NCBI RefSeq assembly: GCF_029577735.1
Contig: NZ_JARQTO010000002.1
Coordinates: 186,001 to 250,000, forward strand
Source of the DNA: Exercitatus varius
GTDB taxonomy: Bacteria > Pseudomonadota > Gammaproteobacteria > Enterobacterales > Pasteurellaceae
DNA: 64,000 bases
Reading direction: 5' to 3'
The first letter of the stretch is position 1, and each line of letters opens with the position of its first letter. Made by a program: the position numbers and the translations under genes. Of the stretch, positions 1-9,175 are shown in pieces. The notes beneath the pieces were generated by a model. The model made no database searches, had not been told where the DNA came from, and was given only the letters and a program-made list of their open reading frames with translations.

Positions 1-1461
1 AATTTGACCGCACTTTTGGGGCTTAACCGCCCCGAATTAGAAGGTATTCAACTTACGGAAATGTGTTTAGACAGCCGATCGATTAAGACTGGCTGTCTTT
101 TCGTTGCAATAAAAGGCCACAATGTTGACGGCAGACGGTTTATTTCTGCCGCGATCGAGCGCAATGCCGCAGCGGTTTTGGCGGAATGCGAGGATGCGCG
201 CGAACATTTGCAACTGCGTTTCGAACGCAATATTCCCGTCATTTCTTATTTCAATCTTCCCGAACATTTATCGGAAATCGCCGATAAATTTTACGACAGT
301 CCGTCTCAACGCCTGCAGTTAATCGGTGTGACCGGCACGAACGGCAAAACGACCGTTGCCCAGTTATTGGCGCAATGGGCGCAGATTTTAGGGAAGACGC
401 CCGCCGTGATGGGAACGATCGGAAACGGCTTGCTGGGACAGGTTCATCCAGCCGTCAACACGACCGGTTCGGCCATTGAAGTCCAATCTTCATTAGCGAA
501 TTTTATCGAACAGGGCGCGAATTTTGCCGCCATTGAAGTGTCTTCCCACGGTTTGGTGCAAAAACGAATTGAGGCGTTAAAATTTGCAGCGGTGGTTTTC
601 ACCAATTTAAGCCGTGATCATTTGGATTATCACGGCACCATGGCGGCTTATGCGGACGCTAAAAAGCGTTTGTTCACCGAATTGCCGTCGCAATATCAAA
701 TTATCAATGCGGACGATGAAATCGGTCGGGCATGGTTGCAGGAATTGCCGGATGCGGTGGCGGTCAGTTGTGATCCCGATTTTCAACCGCAACAAAAAAA
801 CTGGCTGAAATCGACCGCACTTTCCTTTACCGGTCACGGCGCCGAGATTGAATTCGCTTCCGCTTGGGGCGACGGCAAGTTGGAAAGCCGGCTTATCGGC
901 GCTTTTAATGTGAGCAATTTATTACTTGTGTTGGCAACGTTGCTGGCTTTAGGGTATCCTTTACAGATTTTAATCCGCACGGCTTCGCAACTTCGCGGCA
1001 TTTGCGGCCGCATGGAAATGATTACGGCGGCCGGTAAACCTACGGTGATGGTGGATTATGCCCATACGCCGGATGCCTTGGAGAAAGCCCTGGCGGCGGC
1101 ACGCATTCATTGTACGGGCGAACTTTGGTGCATTTTCGGCTGCGGCGGTGATCGCGATAGCGGAAAACGTCCGATGATGGCGAAAGTCGCCGAGCGTTTC
1201 GCCGATCGAATTATCATCACCGACGATAATCCCCGCACGGAAGCGCCGGCCAAAATTGTGGCGGATATCACTGCCGGCTTTGAACAATTACAAAACGTGC
1301 AAATTATTCATGCCCGTGAAGCGGCTATCCGCACGGCAATTCAATGTGCGGCGGAAAATGATGTGATTTTAATTGCCGGTAAAGGGCATGAAGATTACCA
1401 AATTGTCGGAAAAGAAAAGCATCATTTTTCCGATCAGGAAACAGCAAAGAAATATTTATAA
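1..1461 (+). CDS. murE: UDP-MurNAc-tripeptide synthetase MurE, 5' end cut by window
   Basis: Cytoplasmic ATP-dependent ligase that adds meso-diaminopimelate to UDP-MurNAc-L-Ala-D-Glu. The Mur-ligase ATP loop GTNGKTT lies near residue 110, and the DNPRTEAP motif near the C-terminus is the signature of enzymes that select diaminopimelate rather than lysine. The frame is open to base 1 (Asn-Leu-Thr-Ala-Leu), so the true start, probably a codon or two upstream, is outside the window; the TTG at base 4 is unlikely to be the start. A USS (bases 7-15) encodes Thr-Ala-Leu at the N-terminus. The stop codon abuts the murF ATG directly, indicating cotranscription. Confidence 0.96.
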   Translation, partial: NLTALLGLNRPELEGIQLTEMCLDSRSIKTGCLFVAIKGHNVDGRRFISAAIERNAAAVLAECEDAREHLQLRFERNIPVISYFNLPEHLSEIADKFYDSPSQRLQLIGVTGTNGKTTVAQLLAQWAQILGKTPAVMGTIGNGLLGQVHPAVNTTGSAIEVQSSLANFIEQGANFAAIEVSSHGLVQKRIEALKFAAVVFTNLSRDHLDYHGTMAAYADAKKRLFTELPSQYQIINADDEIGRAWLQELPDAVAVSCDPDFQPQQKNWLKSTALSFTGHGAEIEFASAWGDGKLESRLIGAFNVSNLLLVLATLLALGYPLQILIRTASQLRGICGRMEMITAAGKPTVMVDYAHTPDALEKALAAARIHCTGELWCIFGCGGDRDSGKRPMMAKVAERFADRIIITDDNPRTEAPAKIVADITAGFEQLQNVQIIHAREAAIRTAIQCAAENDVILIAGKGHEDYQIVGKEKHHFSDQETAKKYL

Positions 1462-2907
1462 ATGATTAGATTACAAACAAAAAAACTGGCGGAAATTCTA
1501 AACGGCAGATTGATCGGCGATGGAAATGCGGTGGTCGAGGCCGTGAGCACGGATACGCGTCAGCCGACGCAAAAGGGTTTATTTTTCGCCTTAAAAGGTG
1601 AAAAATTTGATGCTCATGATTATTTGCCGTCTGCGGTGGAGCAAGGCAACGCGGCGGTTGTGGTGGATCATGTCTGTGAAATTGACGTTCCACAAATTGT
1701 GGTTGCCGATACCCGTTTAGCGCTGGGCCGTTTGGCTCAGTGGTTGAAAGCGGAGCTGAAACCATTAACCGTTGCGATGACCGGTTCTTCCGGCAAAACG
1801 ACGGTAAAAGAGATGACGGCGTCGATTTTGCAACAGACGGCACGGAAAAGTGCGGTCAAAAATCGTGAAGTTTTTTTTAACGATAATGGCGGGCACGAGC
1901 AAACCGATTCCGCCGATGCCGTTTTGTTTACGCAGGGAAATTTCAATAACGATATCGGCGTGCCGTTAACCTTGCTTCGTCTGGAACCGAAACATCGTTT
2001 TGCGGTGATTGAACTGGGCGCAAATCACGCCGGCGAAATCGATTACACCACGAAATTAGTGCGTCCTGATGTGGCGTTGATTAATAATATTGCGCTGGCG
2101 CATTTGGAAGGTTTCGGTTCGCTGGACGGCGTGGCGCGGGCAAAAGGCGAAATTTACCGAGGCTTGCCCGAAGACGGGATTGCGGTGGTGAATTTGGATT
2201 GCCATTATTTGCCGTTATGGGGAAAAGAAATCGGCGGACGTCAGGTGCGGTCGTTTTCCGCCGCGAACGGTCGGGCGGATTATTGGGCGGATAACGTTCG
2301 GATGACGGAATCCGGTTCCGCTTTCACGTTGCATAGTCCCGCCGGTTCGATTGATATCAATCTGCCGTATTTAGGCGCGCACAATATCGGTAACGCCTTG
2401 GCGGCAACGGCGCTGGCTATGAATGTCGGCGCCGAATTGGCGGATGTGAAAGCGGGACTGGAGCAACGTTCGCCGGTGAAAGGACGGTTATTTCCCATTG
2501 AACCCTGCAAAAATTTATTATTGCTGGACGATACCTATAACGCCAATGTGGATTCGCTGAAATCGGCAATTGATGTGTTGAAAAATTATAAGGCGTTTCG
2601 TATTTTGGCCGTGGGCGATATGGCGGAACTGGGCGAAAACAGCCGGGAATGTCATCAGCAGGTGGCGGATTATGCCAAAGCGGCGAATTTGGATTGCGTT
2701 GCCAGTTTCGGGCGGAAATCCGCCGTCATTGCCCAGGCCTGTCGCGGGATTCATTTCACCGATAAAACCGGAATGGCGCATTATTTAGCCGAACTCATTG
2801 ATGATAAATTGAAGAATAATCAACAGGTTGTGGTGTTGGCAAAAGGATCGCGCAGTCAAAAAATGGAAGATGTGATTGCAATTTTAAAGCAAAAATTTGA
2901 AGGATAA
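1462..2907 (+). CDS. murF: UDP-MurNAc-tripeptide--D-Ala-D-Ala ligase MurF
   Basis: Adds D-Ala-D-Ala to complete the UDP-MurNAc-pentapeptide in the cytoplasm. The ATP loop GSSGKTT is followed by the conserved GNFNNDIGVPLTLLRL region and ends in a typical ligase C-terminal domain. The ATG directly follows the murE stop. At 481 residues it is longer than enteric MurF (about 452 from memory). The excess sits between ILQQ and GNFNND, where about 25 extra residues include a USS-encoded Lys-Ser-Ala-Val-Lys (USS at 1848-1856). The insert does not break the frame, so the gene looks functional. Confidence 0.97.
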   Translation: MIRLQTKKLAEILNGRLIGDGNAVVEAVSTDTRQPTQKGLFFALKGEKFDAHDYLPSAVEQGNAAVVVDHVCEIDVPQIVVADTRLALGRLAQWLKAELKPLTVAMTGSSGKTTVKEMTASILQQTARKSAVKNREVFFNDNGGHEQTDSADAVLFTQGNFNNDIGVPLTLLRLEPKHRFAVIELGANHAGEIDYTTKLVRPDVALINNIALAHLEGFGSLDGVARAKGEIYRGLPEDGIAVVNLDCHYLPLWGKEIGGRQVRSFSAANGRADYWADNVRMTESGSAFTLHSPAGSIDINLPYLGAHNIGNALAATALAMNVGAELADVKAGLEQRSPVKGRLFPIEPCKNLLLLDDTYNANVDSLKSAIDVLKNYKAFRILAVGDMAELGENSRECHQQVADYAKAANLDCVASFGRKSAVIAQACRGIHFTDKTGMAHYLAELIDDKLKNNQQVVVLAKGSRSQKMEDVIAILKQKFEG

Positions 2908-2914
2908 TCAAAAA

Positions 2915-3997
2915 ATGTTAGTTTGGCTTGCCTCTTTTTTAGAACAGTATTTTAGTAGTTTTCATGTGATTTCTTACTTGACTGTGCGCGCCGTTTTGTC
3001 GCTGCTGACCGCTTTGTTATTGTCGCTTTGGATTGGTCCGAAAATGATCCGTCGTTTGCAGATTTTTAAATTCGGTCAGGAAGTGCGTAATGACGGGCCG
3101 GAAAGCCATTTTCAGAAGCGCGGTACGCCGACTATGGGCGGTATTATGATCCTTGCTACGATTACCGTCAGTTCATTGCTGTGGAGCGATTTGTCCAATC
3201 CGTATATCTGGTGCAGTTTGTTCGTATTATTGGGCTATGGCGCCATCGGCTTTGTGGATGATTACCGCAAAATCAAATATAAAAATACCGATGGTTTGAT
3301 TGCCCGCTGGAAATATTTTTGGTTATCCGCCGTGGCGTTCGTCGCCGTGTTTGCCATGTATATGATCGGTAAAGATACCGATGCGACGCGCTTAGTGGTG
3401 CCGTTCTTTAAAGATATTATGCCGCAGTTGGGACTGTTTTACATTGTGCTGGCTTATTTCGTAATTGTCGGTACCAGTAACGCCGTGAATTTAACCGACG
3501 GTTTAGACGGTTTGGCCATTATGCCGACGGTTTTTGTCGCCGGCGCATTTGCGATTATCGCCTGGGCGACGGGGAACGTTGAAATTTCTAAATATCTTTA
3601 TATTCCTTATGTCAGTCACACTTCCGAACTGGTGATTTTCTGTACGGCTATTGTCGGTGCCGGCTTGGGATTTCTGTGGTTCAATACTTATCCCGCACAA
3701 GTCTTTATGGGCGATGTGGGCTCTTTGGCACTGGGCGGCGCATTAGGCACCATTGCCGTTTTGGTTCGTCAGGAATTTCTGTTGGTGATCATGGGCGGCG
3801 TGTTCGTAATGGAAACCGTGTCGGTTATCTTACAGGTGGGTTCCTACAAATTACGTAAAAAACGTATTTTCCGCATGGCGCCGATTCATCATCATTACGA
3901 ACTTAAAGGTTGGCCGGAACCGCGCGTGATTATCCGTTTCTGGATTATTTCATTGATGCTGGTATTACTGGGATTGGTTACGCTTAAACTCCGTTAG
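2915..3997 (+). CDS. mraY: Phospho-MurNAc-pentapeptide transferase MraY
   Basis: Inner-membrane enzyme that transfers phospho-MurNAc-pentapeptide to undecaprenyl phosphate, giving lipid I. It shows the family's acidic motif VDDYRKIK, the NLTDGLDGLA motif and the PIHHHYELKGWPEP loop, with about ten hydrophobic segments. I start at the ATG at 2915, giving 360 residues, the usual family length, preceded by an AAGGATA ribosome site that overlaps the murF stop. An in-frame TTG further upstream would add six residues and is less likely. Confidence 0.97.
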   Translation: MLVWLASFLEQYFSSFHVISYLTVRAVLSLLTALLLSLWIGPKMIRRLQIFKFGQEVRNDGPESHFQKRGTPTMGGIMILATITVSSLLWSDLSNPYIWCSLFVLLGYGAIGFVDDYRKIKYKNTDGLIARWKYFWLSAVAFVAVFAMYMIGKDTDATRLVVPFFKDIMPQLGLFYIVLAYFVIVGTSNAVNLTDGLDGLAIMPTVFVAGAFAIIAWATGNVEISKYLYIPYVSHTSELVIFCTAIVGAGLGFLWFNTYPAQVFMGDVGSLALGGALGTIAVLVRQEFLLVIMGGVFVMETVSVILQVGSYKLRKKRIFRMAPIHHHYELKGWPEPRVIIRFWIISLMLVLLGLVTLKLR

Positions 3998-4034
3998 AAC
4001 ATCGTTAGACTAATTACCCTTAGGATATTTCCAC

Positions 4035-5351
4035 ATGGCAGAATATAAAAATAAAAAAGTCACCGTCATCGGATTAGGTAAAACAGGATTGTCCTGTGTC
4101 GATTTTTTGCTGAAAAAACAAGCGGATGTGCGCGTTATTGATACGCGGGAAAATCCGGCCGGGGCGGAAAAACTGAGTCCGAATATCCCGTTGCACAAGG
4201 GCGGTTTGAATCAGGATTGGCTGAACGCTAGCGATATGATTGTCATCAGCCCCGGTTTGGCGGTAAAAACGCCGGAAATTCAGACCGCACTTTCCGTCGG
4301 CGTGGAAGTGATCGGCGACATTGAGCTGTTTTGCCGCGAAGCCAACGAACAGGGAAAACCCGTGGTGGCGATTACCGGTTCAAACGGCAAAAGCACCGTG
4401 ACGGCGTTGGTGACGGAAATGGCGAAAGCGGGCGGTTTACGCGTGGGAATGGGCGGCAATATCGGTATTCCGGCGCTGTCTTTATTAGAGACGGAATGCG
4501 ATCTGTATGTGCTGGAATTATCCAGTTTCCAGCTGGAAACCACATTCAGCCTGAAGGCTGCGGCGGCAACGGTGTTAAATGTCACGGAAGATCATATGAA
4601 CCGTTATGCGGATTTGGAAGATTACCGTCAGGCAAAACTGAAAATTTATCTGAACGCCGAAACCGCCGTGATCAATGCGGAAGATTCGTTAACTAAAGAA
4701 GATAATAAACAGAGCGCCAAACGGCAGCTCAGCTTCGGTGAAAATCATGCGGATTATTGGCTGAAAACGGAAAACGGTCGGCAATATTTAATGGCGCGGC
4801 AAGAGGTGATTCTGCCGTGCAGTGAAGTGAAAATTTCCGGTCGTCATAATTATATGAACGCATTGGCGTCGATTGCTCTGGCTCAGTCTGTCGGGGTAAA
4901 AACTCACGGAATTTTGACCGCACTTCGCACTTTCGGCGGTTTGGATCACCGTTTTCAATTGGCTCATTTCGCCGACGGCGTGCGCTGGATTAACGATTCT
5001 AAAGCGACTAATGTAGGCAGCACCGTGGCGGCGTTAACCGGTTTACATTTGGAAGGCAATTTACATTTACTGCTGGGCGGCGACGGTAAAGGCGCCGATT
5101 TCAGCGAATTGGAAAAATTGATTAATAAACCCGGAATTTTCTGTTACTGTTTCGGGCGGGACGGCGCGACACTGGCTAAGTTGTCGAATCAAAGCCGGTT
5201 GTTTGAAACCATGGAACAAGCCGTTAACGCAGTGCGATCTGCGTTAAAACCCGGCGATATGGTGTTGTTATCGCCGGCTTGCGCCAGCCTGGATCAGTTT
5301 GCTTCATTTGAAAAACGTGGGGAAGAATTCACGCGTTTAGCTAAATTATAG
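4035..5351 (+). CDS. murD: UDP-MurNAc-L-alanine--D-glutamate ligase MurD
   Basis: Cytoplasmic Mur ligase adding D-glutamate to UDP-MurNAc-L-Ala. It has an N-terminal Rossmann-like UDP-binding part (VTVIGLGKTGLS), the ATP loop ITGSNGKSTVTAL near residue 115 and the C-terminal LSPACASLDQF motif. Its 438 residues match the enteric length. Two USS copies lie inside the gene (4284-4292 and 4917-4925), both read as Thr-Ala-Leu. It sits 37 bases after mraY in the same operon. Confidence 0.97.
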   Translation: MAEYKNKKVTVIGLGKTGLSCVDFLLKKQADVRVIDTRENPAGAEKLSPNIPLHKGGLNQDWLNASDMIVISPGLAVKTPEIQTALSVGVEVIGDIELFCREANEQGKPVVAITGSNGKSTVTALVTEMAKAGGLRVGMGGNIGIPALSLLETECDLYVLELSSFQLETTFSLKAAAATVLNVTEDHMNRYADLEDYRQAKLKIYLNAETAVINAEDSLTKEDNKQSAKRQLSFGENHADYWLKTENGRQYLMARQEVILPCSEVKISGRHNYMNALASIALAQSVGVKTHGILTALRTFGGLDHRFQLAHFADGVRWINDSKATNVGSTVAALTGLHLEGNLHLLLGGDGKGADFSELEKLINKPGIFCYCFGRDGATLAKLSNQSRLFETMEQAVNAVRSALKPGDMVLLSPACASLDQFASFEKRGEEFTRLAKL

Positions 5352-5364
5352 GATTGATGCGCGA

Positions 5365-6555
5365 ATGCCATTTTTAACGAAATTCAAAGAAAATATGCAG
5401 CGTTGGACTACCATTACGCCGAGCAATCTGCTGTATGATCGCACGTTGTTGTGGTTATTCGTGATTTTGCTGTTTATCGGCTTTATTATGGTGACGTCCG
5501 CTTCAATTCCCGTAGGGACGCGAATTGAAAATAATCCTTTTCATTTTGCCGTTCGTGATGCGTTATACGTTTTTTTATCGTTTGTCACGTTTTATATTTT
5601 TCTGAAAATTCCGATGGAAAAATGGGAAGAGCGCTATTTTCTGGTGTTTCTTATTGCTATTGTGTTGCTGCTGGCGGTTGCGATTCCGGGAATTGGGAAA
5701 ACCATTAACGGCGCGCGCCGTTGGATTCCTATCGGTATTTTTAATTTTCAGCCGGCGGAATTCGCTAAATTAGCGCTCATTTGTTTTCTTTCCAGTTATT
5801 TTACCCGCCGTTATGACGAAGTGCGGTCAAAAAAACTCAGTGCGTTCAAGCCGTTGCTGGTGATGGGCTTATTCGGTGTGTTGTTATTGTTGCAGCCGGA
5901 TTTGGGTAGTACGGTGGTGCTGTTTGTTATCACTTTCGGTTTGTTGTTCATTGCCGGCGCTCACATCATGCAGTTCGTGGGATTAATCGGTATCGGCGCG
6001 TTTTTATTCGTCGTGCTGGTGCTGTCTTCCGCTTATCGTATGAAGCGGATTACCGGTTTTATGGATCCGTTCAAAGACCCTTACGGCACCGGGTTTCAAC
6101 TTTCAAATTCGTTAATGGCTTTCGGACGCGGCGAATTTAGCGGCGAAGGCTTGGGGAATTCCATTCAGAAATTGGAATATTTGCCGGAAGCCCATACGGA
6201 CTTTGTGATGGCGGTAGTGGGCGAAGAATTCGGTTTCTTAGGTATCGCGGTTATCGTATTTTTACTTTCCGCGTTGGTGTTCCGTGCAATGAAAATCGGC
6301 CGCGAGTCTTTGCAGTTGGAACAACGCTTTAAAGGCTTTTTTGCTTTCGGTATCAGCTTTTGGATTTTCTTTCAGGGATTCGTTAATTTAGGTATGGCGT
6401 TAGGGTTGTTACCGACCAAAGGCTTAACTTTCCCGCTGGTCAGTTATGGTGGTTCCAGTTTAATCATTATGACAATCAGTATTGCGGTGTTGATTCGAAT
6501 CGATCATGAGAACCGCTTAATGCGCGGCGGACATGCACGCTTACGAGATGATTAA
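5365..6555 (+). CDS. ftsW: SEDS peptidoglycan glycosyltransferase FtsW
   Basis: Polytopic inner-membrane glycan polymerase of the SEDS family that works with the division transpeptidase FtsI at the septum. There are about ten hydrophobic segments, the large periplasmic loop with GTGFQLSNSLMAFGRG and EAHTDFVMAVVGEE, and the C-terminal GLTFPLVSYGGSS motif. It begins 13 bases after murD. A USS at 5819-5827 falls in a loop (Val-Arg-Ser-Lys). Confidence 0.96.
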   Translation: MPFLTKFKENMQRWTTITPSNLLYDRTLLWLFVILLFIGFIMVTSASIPVGTRIENNPFHFAVRDALYVFLSFVTFYIFLKIPMEKWEERYFLVFLIAIVLLLAVAIPGIGKTINGARRWIPIGIFNFQPAEFAKLALICFLSSYFTRRYDEVRSKKLSAFKPLLVMGLFGVLLLLQPDLGSTVVLFVITFGLLFIAGAHIMQFVGLIGIGAFLFVVLVLSSAYRMKRITGFMDPFKDPYGTGFQLSNSLMAFGRGEFSGEGLGNSIQKLEYLPEAHTDFVMAVVGEEFGFLGIAVIVFLLSALVFRAMKIGRESLQLEQRFKGFFAFGISFWIFFQGFVNLGMALGLLPTKGLTFPLVSYGGSSLIIMTISIAVLIRIDHENRLMRGGHARLRDD

Positions 6556-6572
6556 ACTTAAAAGAGATAACC

Positions 6573-7637
6573 ATGAATAAAAAATTATTGGTAATGGCTG
6601 GCGGTACTGGCGGACACGTATTCCCAGCCATTGCTGTAGCGCAACAATTACAACAACAAGGTTGGGAAGTTCAATGGCTTGGCACGGCGGACAGAATGGA
6701 AGCTCAGCTGGTGCCGAAACACGGGATTAAAATTAATTTTATCCAGATTTCCGGTTTGCGCGGTAAAGGCTTGTTCGCATTGCTTAAAGCGCCCTTTGCC
6801 ATATTTCGTGCGGTGCTGCAGGCGAGTAAAATTATTAAACAATATCAACCTCATGCGGTGCTCGGTATGGGCGGATACGTTTCCGGTCCGGGCGGAATTG
6901 CGGCGAAATTATGCGGTGTGCCCATTATTTTGCATGAACAAAATGCGGTGGCGGGCTTGACCAACGTTTGGTTGTCGAAAATAGCCAAACGCACGCTACA
7001 GGCGTTTCCGAGCGCATTTCCTCAGGCGGAAGTGGTCGGCAATCCGGTGCGTCAATCTTTATACGCGGAACTGTTGCCGGAACAGCGTTATGCCGAACGC
7101 ACAGGAAAATTGCGCCTGCTGGTTGTGGGCGGAAGCCAGGGGGCGCGCGTGTTAAATCAAAATGTGCCGCCGATGGTTGCCCGTTTAACCGATAAACTGG
7201 ATGTACGTCATCAAGTGGGCGCCGGAAATGTGGAAAATGTGACCGCACTTTACCAAAAACTGGGGGTGGACACGAAAAGTGCGGTCAAAATTACGGAGTT
7301 TTTTGACGATATGGCCGCCGCCTACGCTTGGGCGGATTTAGTGATTTGCCGTTCGGGGGCGTTAACGGTGTGCGAGCTGGCCGCCGTCGGCACGCCTGCT
7401 ATTTTTGTTCCGTTTCAGCATAAAGATCGTCAGCAATTCCTCAATGCAAAATATCTGGCCGATGTCGGCGCGGCAAAAATTGTCGAACAGGCTGACCTAA
7501 GCCCCGAAGTTTTGGTAAACTTAGTGGATAATTTGGATCGCGCAATTTTGTGCGAGATGGCGATGAAGGCGAAGTCCATGGCAACGCCGTTAGCGGCGAA
7601 GCGCGTCGCGGATGTAATTATTGAAAATGCTAATTAA
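6573..7637 (+). CDS. murG: Lipid II synthase MurG
   Basis: Peripheral membrane glycosyltransferase that adds GlcNAc to lipid I to form lipid II. The glycine-rich loop AGGTGGHVFPA begins at residue 9. The second domain has GGSQGARVLN and the UDP-sugar site CRSGALTVCELAAVGTPAIFVPF. Length 354 is normal. Two inverted USS copies lie 26 bases apart inside the gene (7242-7250 and 7277-7285), encoding Thr-Ala-Leu and Lys-Ser-Ala-Val in the variable linker before the ITEFFDD motif. Confidence 0.97.
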   Translation: MNKKLLVMAGGTGGHVFPAIAVAQQLQQQGWEVQWLGTADRMEAQLVPKHGIKINFIQISGLRGKGLFALLKAPFAIFRAVLQASKIIKQYQPHAVLGMGGYVSGPGGIAAKLCGVPIILHEQNAVAGLTNVWLSKIAKRTLQAFPSAFPQAEVVGNPVRQSLYAELLPEQRYAERTGKLRLLVVGGSQGARVLNQNVPPMVARLTDKLDVRHQVGAGNVENVTALYQKLGVDTKSAVKITEFFDDMAAAYAWADLVICRSGALTVCELAAVGTPAIFVPFQHKDRQQFLNAKYLADVGAAKIVEQADLSPEVLVNLVDNLDRAILCEMAMKAKSMATPLAAKRVADVIIENAN

Positions 7638-7655
7638 AACAATGAGATAAATATA

Positions 7656-9086
7656 ATGAAGAAAAGACAGGATAAAATCAGACAAATGGTGCCGGGTATG
7701 CGTCGTGTGCGTCAGATTCACTTTGTGGGAATCGGCGGCGCGGGAATGGGCGGTATTGCCGAAGTACTTTTAAATGAAGGCTACGACATTACCGGTTCCG
7801 ATATTGCGGAAAATGCCGTGACCAGCCGTTTGTCTTCTCTGGGCGCCAAAATTTTTATCGGGCATGCGGCCTCAAACGTTGAAAAAGCCAGCGTCGTGGT
7901 GGTATCGAGTGCCATTAAACCCGATAATGTTGAAGTGGTTGCCGCTCATGAGAAACGGATTCCTGTTATTCAGCGCGCGCAAATGTTGGCGGAACTTATG
8001 CGTTTCCGTCACGGTATCGCCATTGCCGGCACGCACGGTAAAACCACTACCACGGCGATGATTTCGATGATTTATACCCAGGCGGGGCTGGATCCTACTT
8101 TTGTCAACGGCGGACTGGTTAAATCGGCGGGAACCAACGCTTATCTCGGTGCGAGCCGTTATTTGATTGCAGAAGCGGACGAAAGCGACGCATCGTTTCT
8201 GCATTTACAGCCGATGGTATCCGTGGTGACAAATATCGAGCCGGATCATATGGATACTTACCATGGCGACTTTGATGAAATGAAACGTACTTATGTGAAC
8301 TTTTTGCATAATTTGCCGTTCTATGGTTTAGCCGTGATGTGTGCGGACGACGCCGTATTAATGGAATTGGTACCGCAAGTAGGGCGCCAGGTGATTACTT
8401 ACGGTTTCAGCGATAAAGCCGATTATCGTATTGAAAATTATGAACAAACCGGCTTTCAAGGACATTATGACGTGATTACGCCGACAGGCGAACGCATTCA
8501 TATTTTGTTAAATGTGCCCGGTAAGCATAATGCGCTGAACGCCACGGCGGCGTTGATTGTGGCAAAAGAAGAAGGCATTGAAAACGAAGCGATTTTAGCC
8601 GCACTTGCGGATTTCCAGGGTGCGGGACGTCGTTTCGATCAGCTTGGCGAATTTATTCGTCCGAACGGCAAAGTCATGTTAGTGGATGATTATGGACATC
8701 ATCCTACGGAAGTGGGCGTAACGATTCAGGCGGCGCGTTCGGGCTGGGAAAATAAACGTGTAGTGATGGTTTTTCAACCGCACCGTTACAGTCGTACCCG
8801 TGATCTTTTTGATGATTTTGTCCGCGTGCTTTCGCAGGTGGATGTACTTATTTTGTTGGACGTGTATCCGGCGGGCGAACAACCGATTGCGGGAGCGGAT
8901 AGCCGTTCCTTGGCGCGTTCAATTCGTAATTTAGGTAAAGTGGATCCGATTTTTGTCGCGGATCACGCGCAATTATCGGAAGTGATTGATCAGATTATTC
9001 AGGACGGCGATTTAATTTTGGCGCAAGGCGCGGGAAATGTCAGTCGTTTGTCCCGTAATTTGGTGGAACATTGGACGAGAGCGTAA
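7656..9086 (+). CDS. murC: UDP-N-acetylmuramate--L-alanine ligase MurC
   Basis: First Mur ligase of the pathway, adding L-Ala to UDP-MurNAc. It shows the N-terminal HFVGIGGAGMGGIAEVL motif, the ATP loop AGTHGKTTTTAM near residue 127, and DDYGHHPTEV with FQPHRYSRTRDL in the C-terminal half. Length 476 is normal for a proteobacterial MurC. It starts 18 bases after murG. Confidence 0.97.
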   Translation: MKKRQDKIRQMVPGMRRVRQIHFVGIGGAGMGGIAEVLLNEGYDITGSDIAENAVTSRLSSLGAKIFIGHAASNVEKASVVVVSSAIKPDNVEVVAAHEKRIPVIQRAQMLAELMRFRHGIAIAGTHGKTTTTAMISMIYTQAGLDPTFVNGGLVKSAGTNAYLGASRYLIAEADESDASFLHLQPMVSVVTNIEPDHMDTYHGDFDEMKRTYVNFLHNLPFYGLAVMCADDAVLMELVPQVGRQVITYGFSDKADYRIENYEQTGFQGHYDVITPTGERIHILLNVPGKHNALNATAALIVAKEEGIENEAILAALADFQGAGRRFDQLGEFIRPNGKVMLVDDYGHHPTEVGVTIQAARSGWENKRVVMVFQPHRYSRTRDLFDDFVRVLSQVDVLILLDVYPAGEQPIAGADSRSLARSIRNLGKVDPIFVADHAQLSEVIDQIIQDGDLILAQGAGNVSRLSRNLVEHWTRA

Positions 9087-9136
9087 CGCCGGCGACGCGG
9101 AATTCTCCGCGCTTTAAGATAACCCGTAATCATGTG

Positions 9137-9157
9137 GCATAAACCGAGGGTTTATGC
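9137..9157. other. Perfect 9-bp stem hairpin between murC and ddl
   Basis: Bases 9137-9145 (GCATAAACC) and 9149-9157 (GGTTTATGC) form a perfect stem with a 3-base loop in the 89-bp murC-ddl gap. No T-run follows, so it is more likely an mRNA processing or stability element, or a protein site, than a terminator. Its function is unknown. Confidence 0.4.
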
Positions 9158-9175
9158 GGAGTTTGGACAGAAAGA

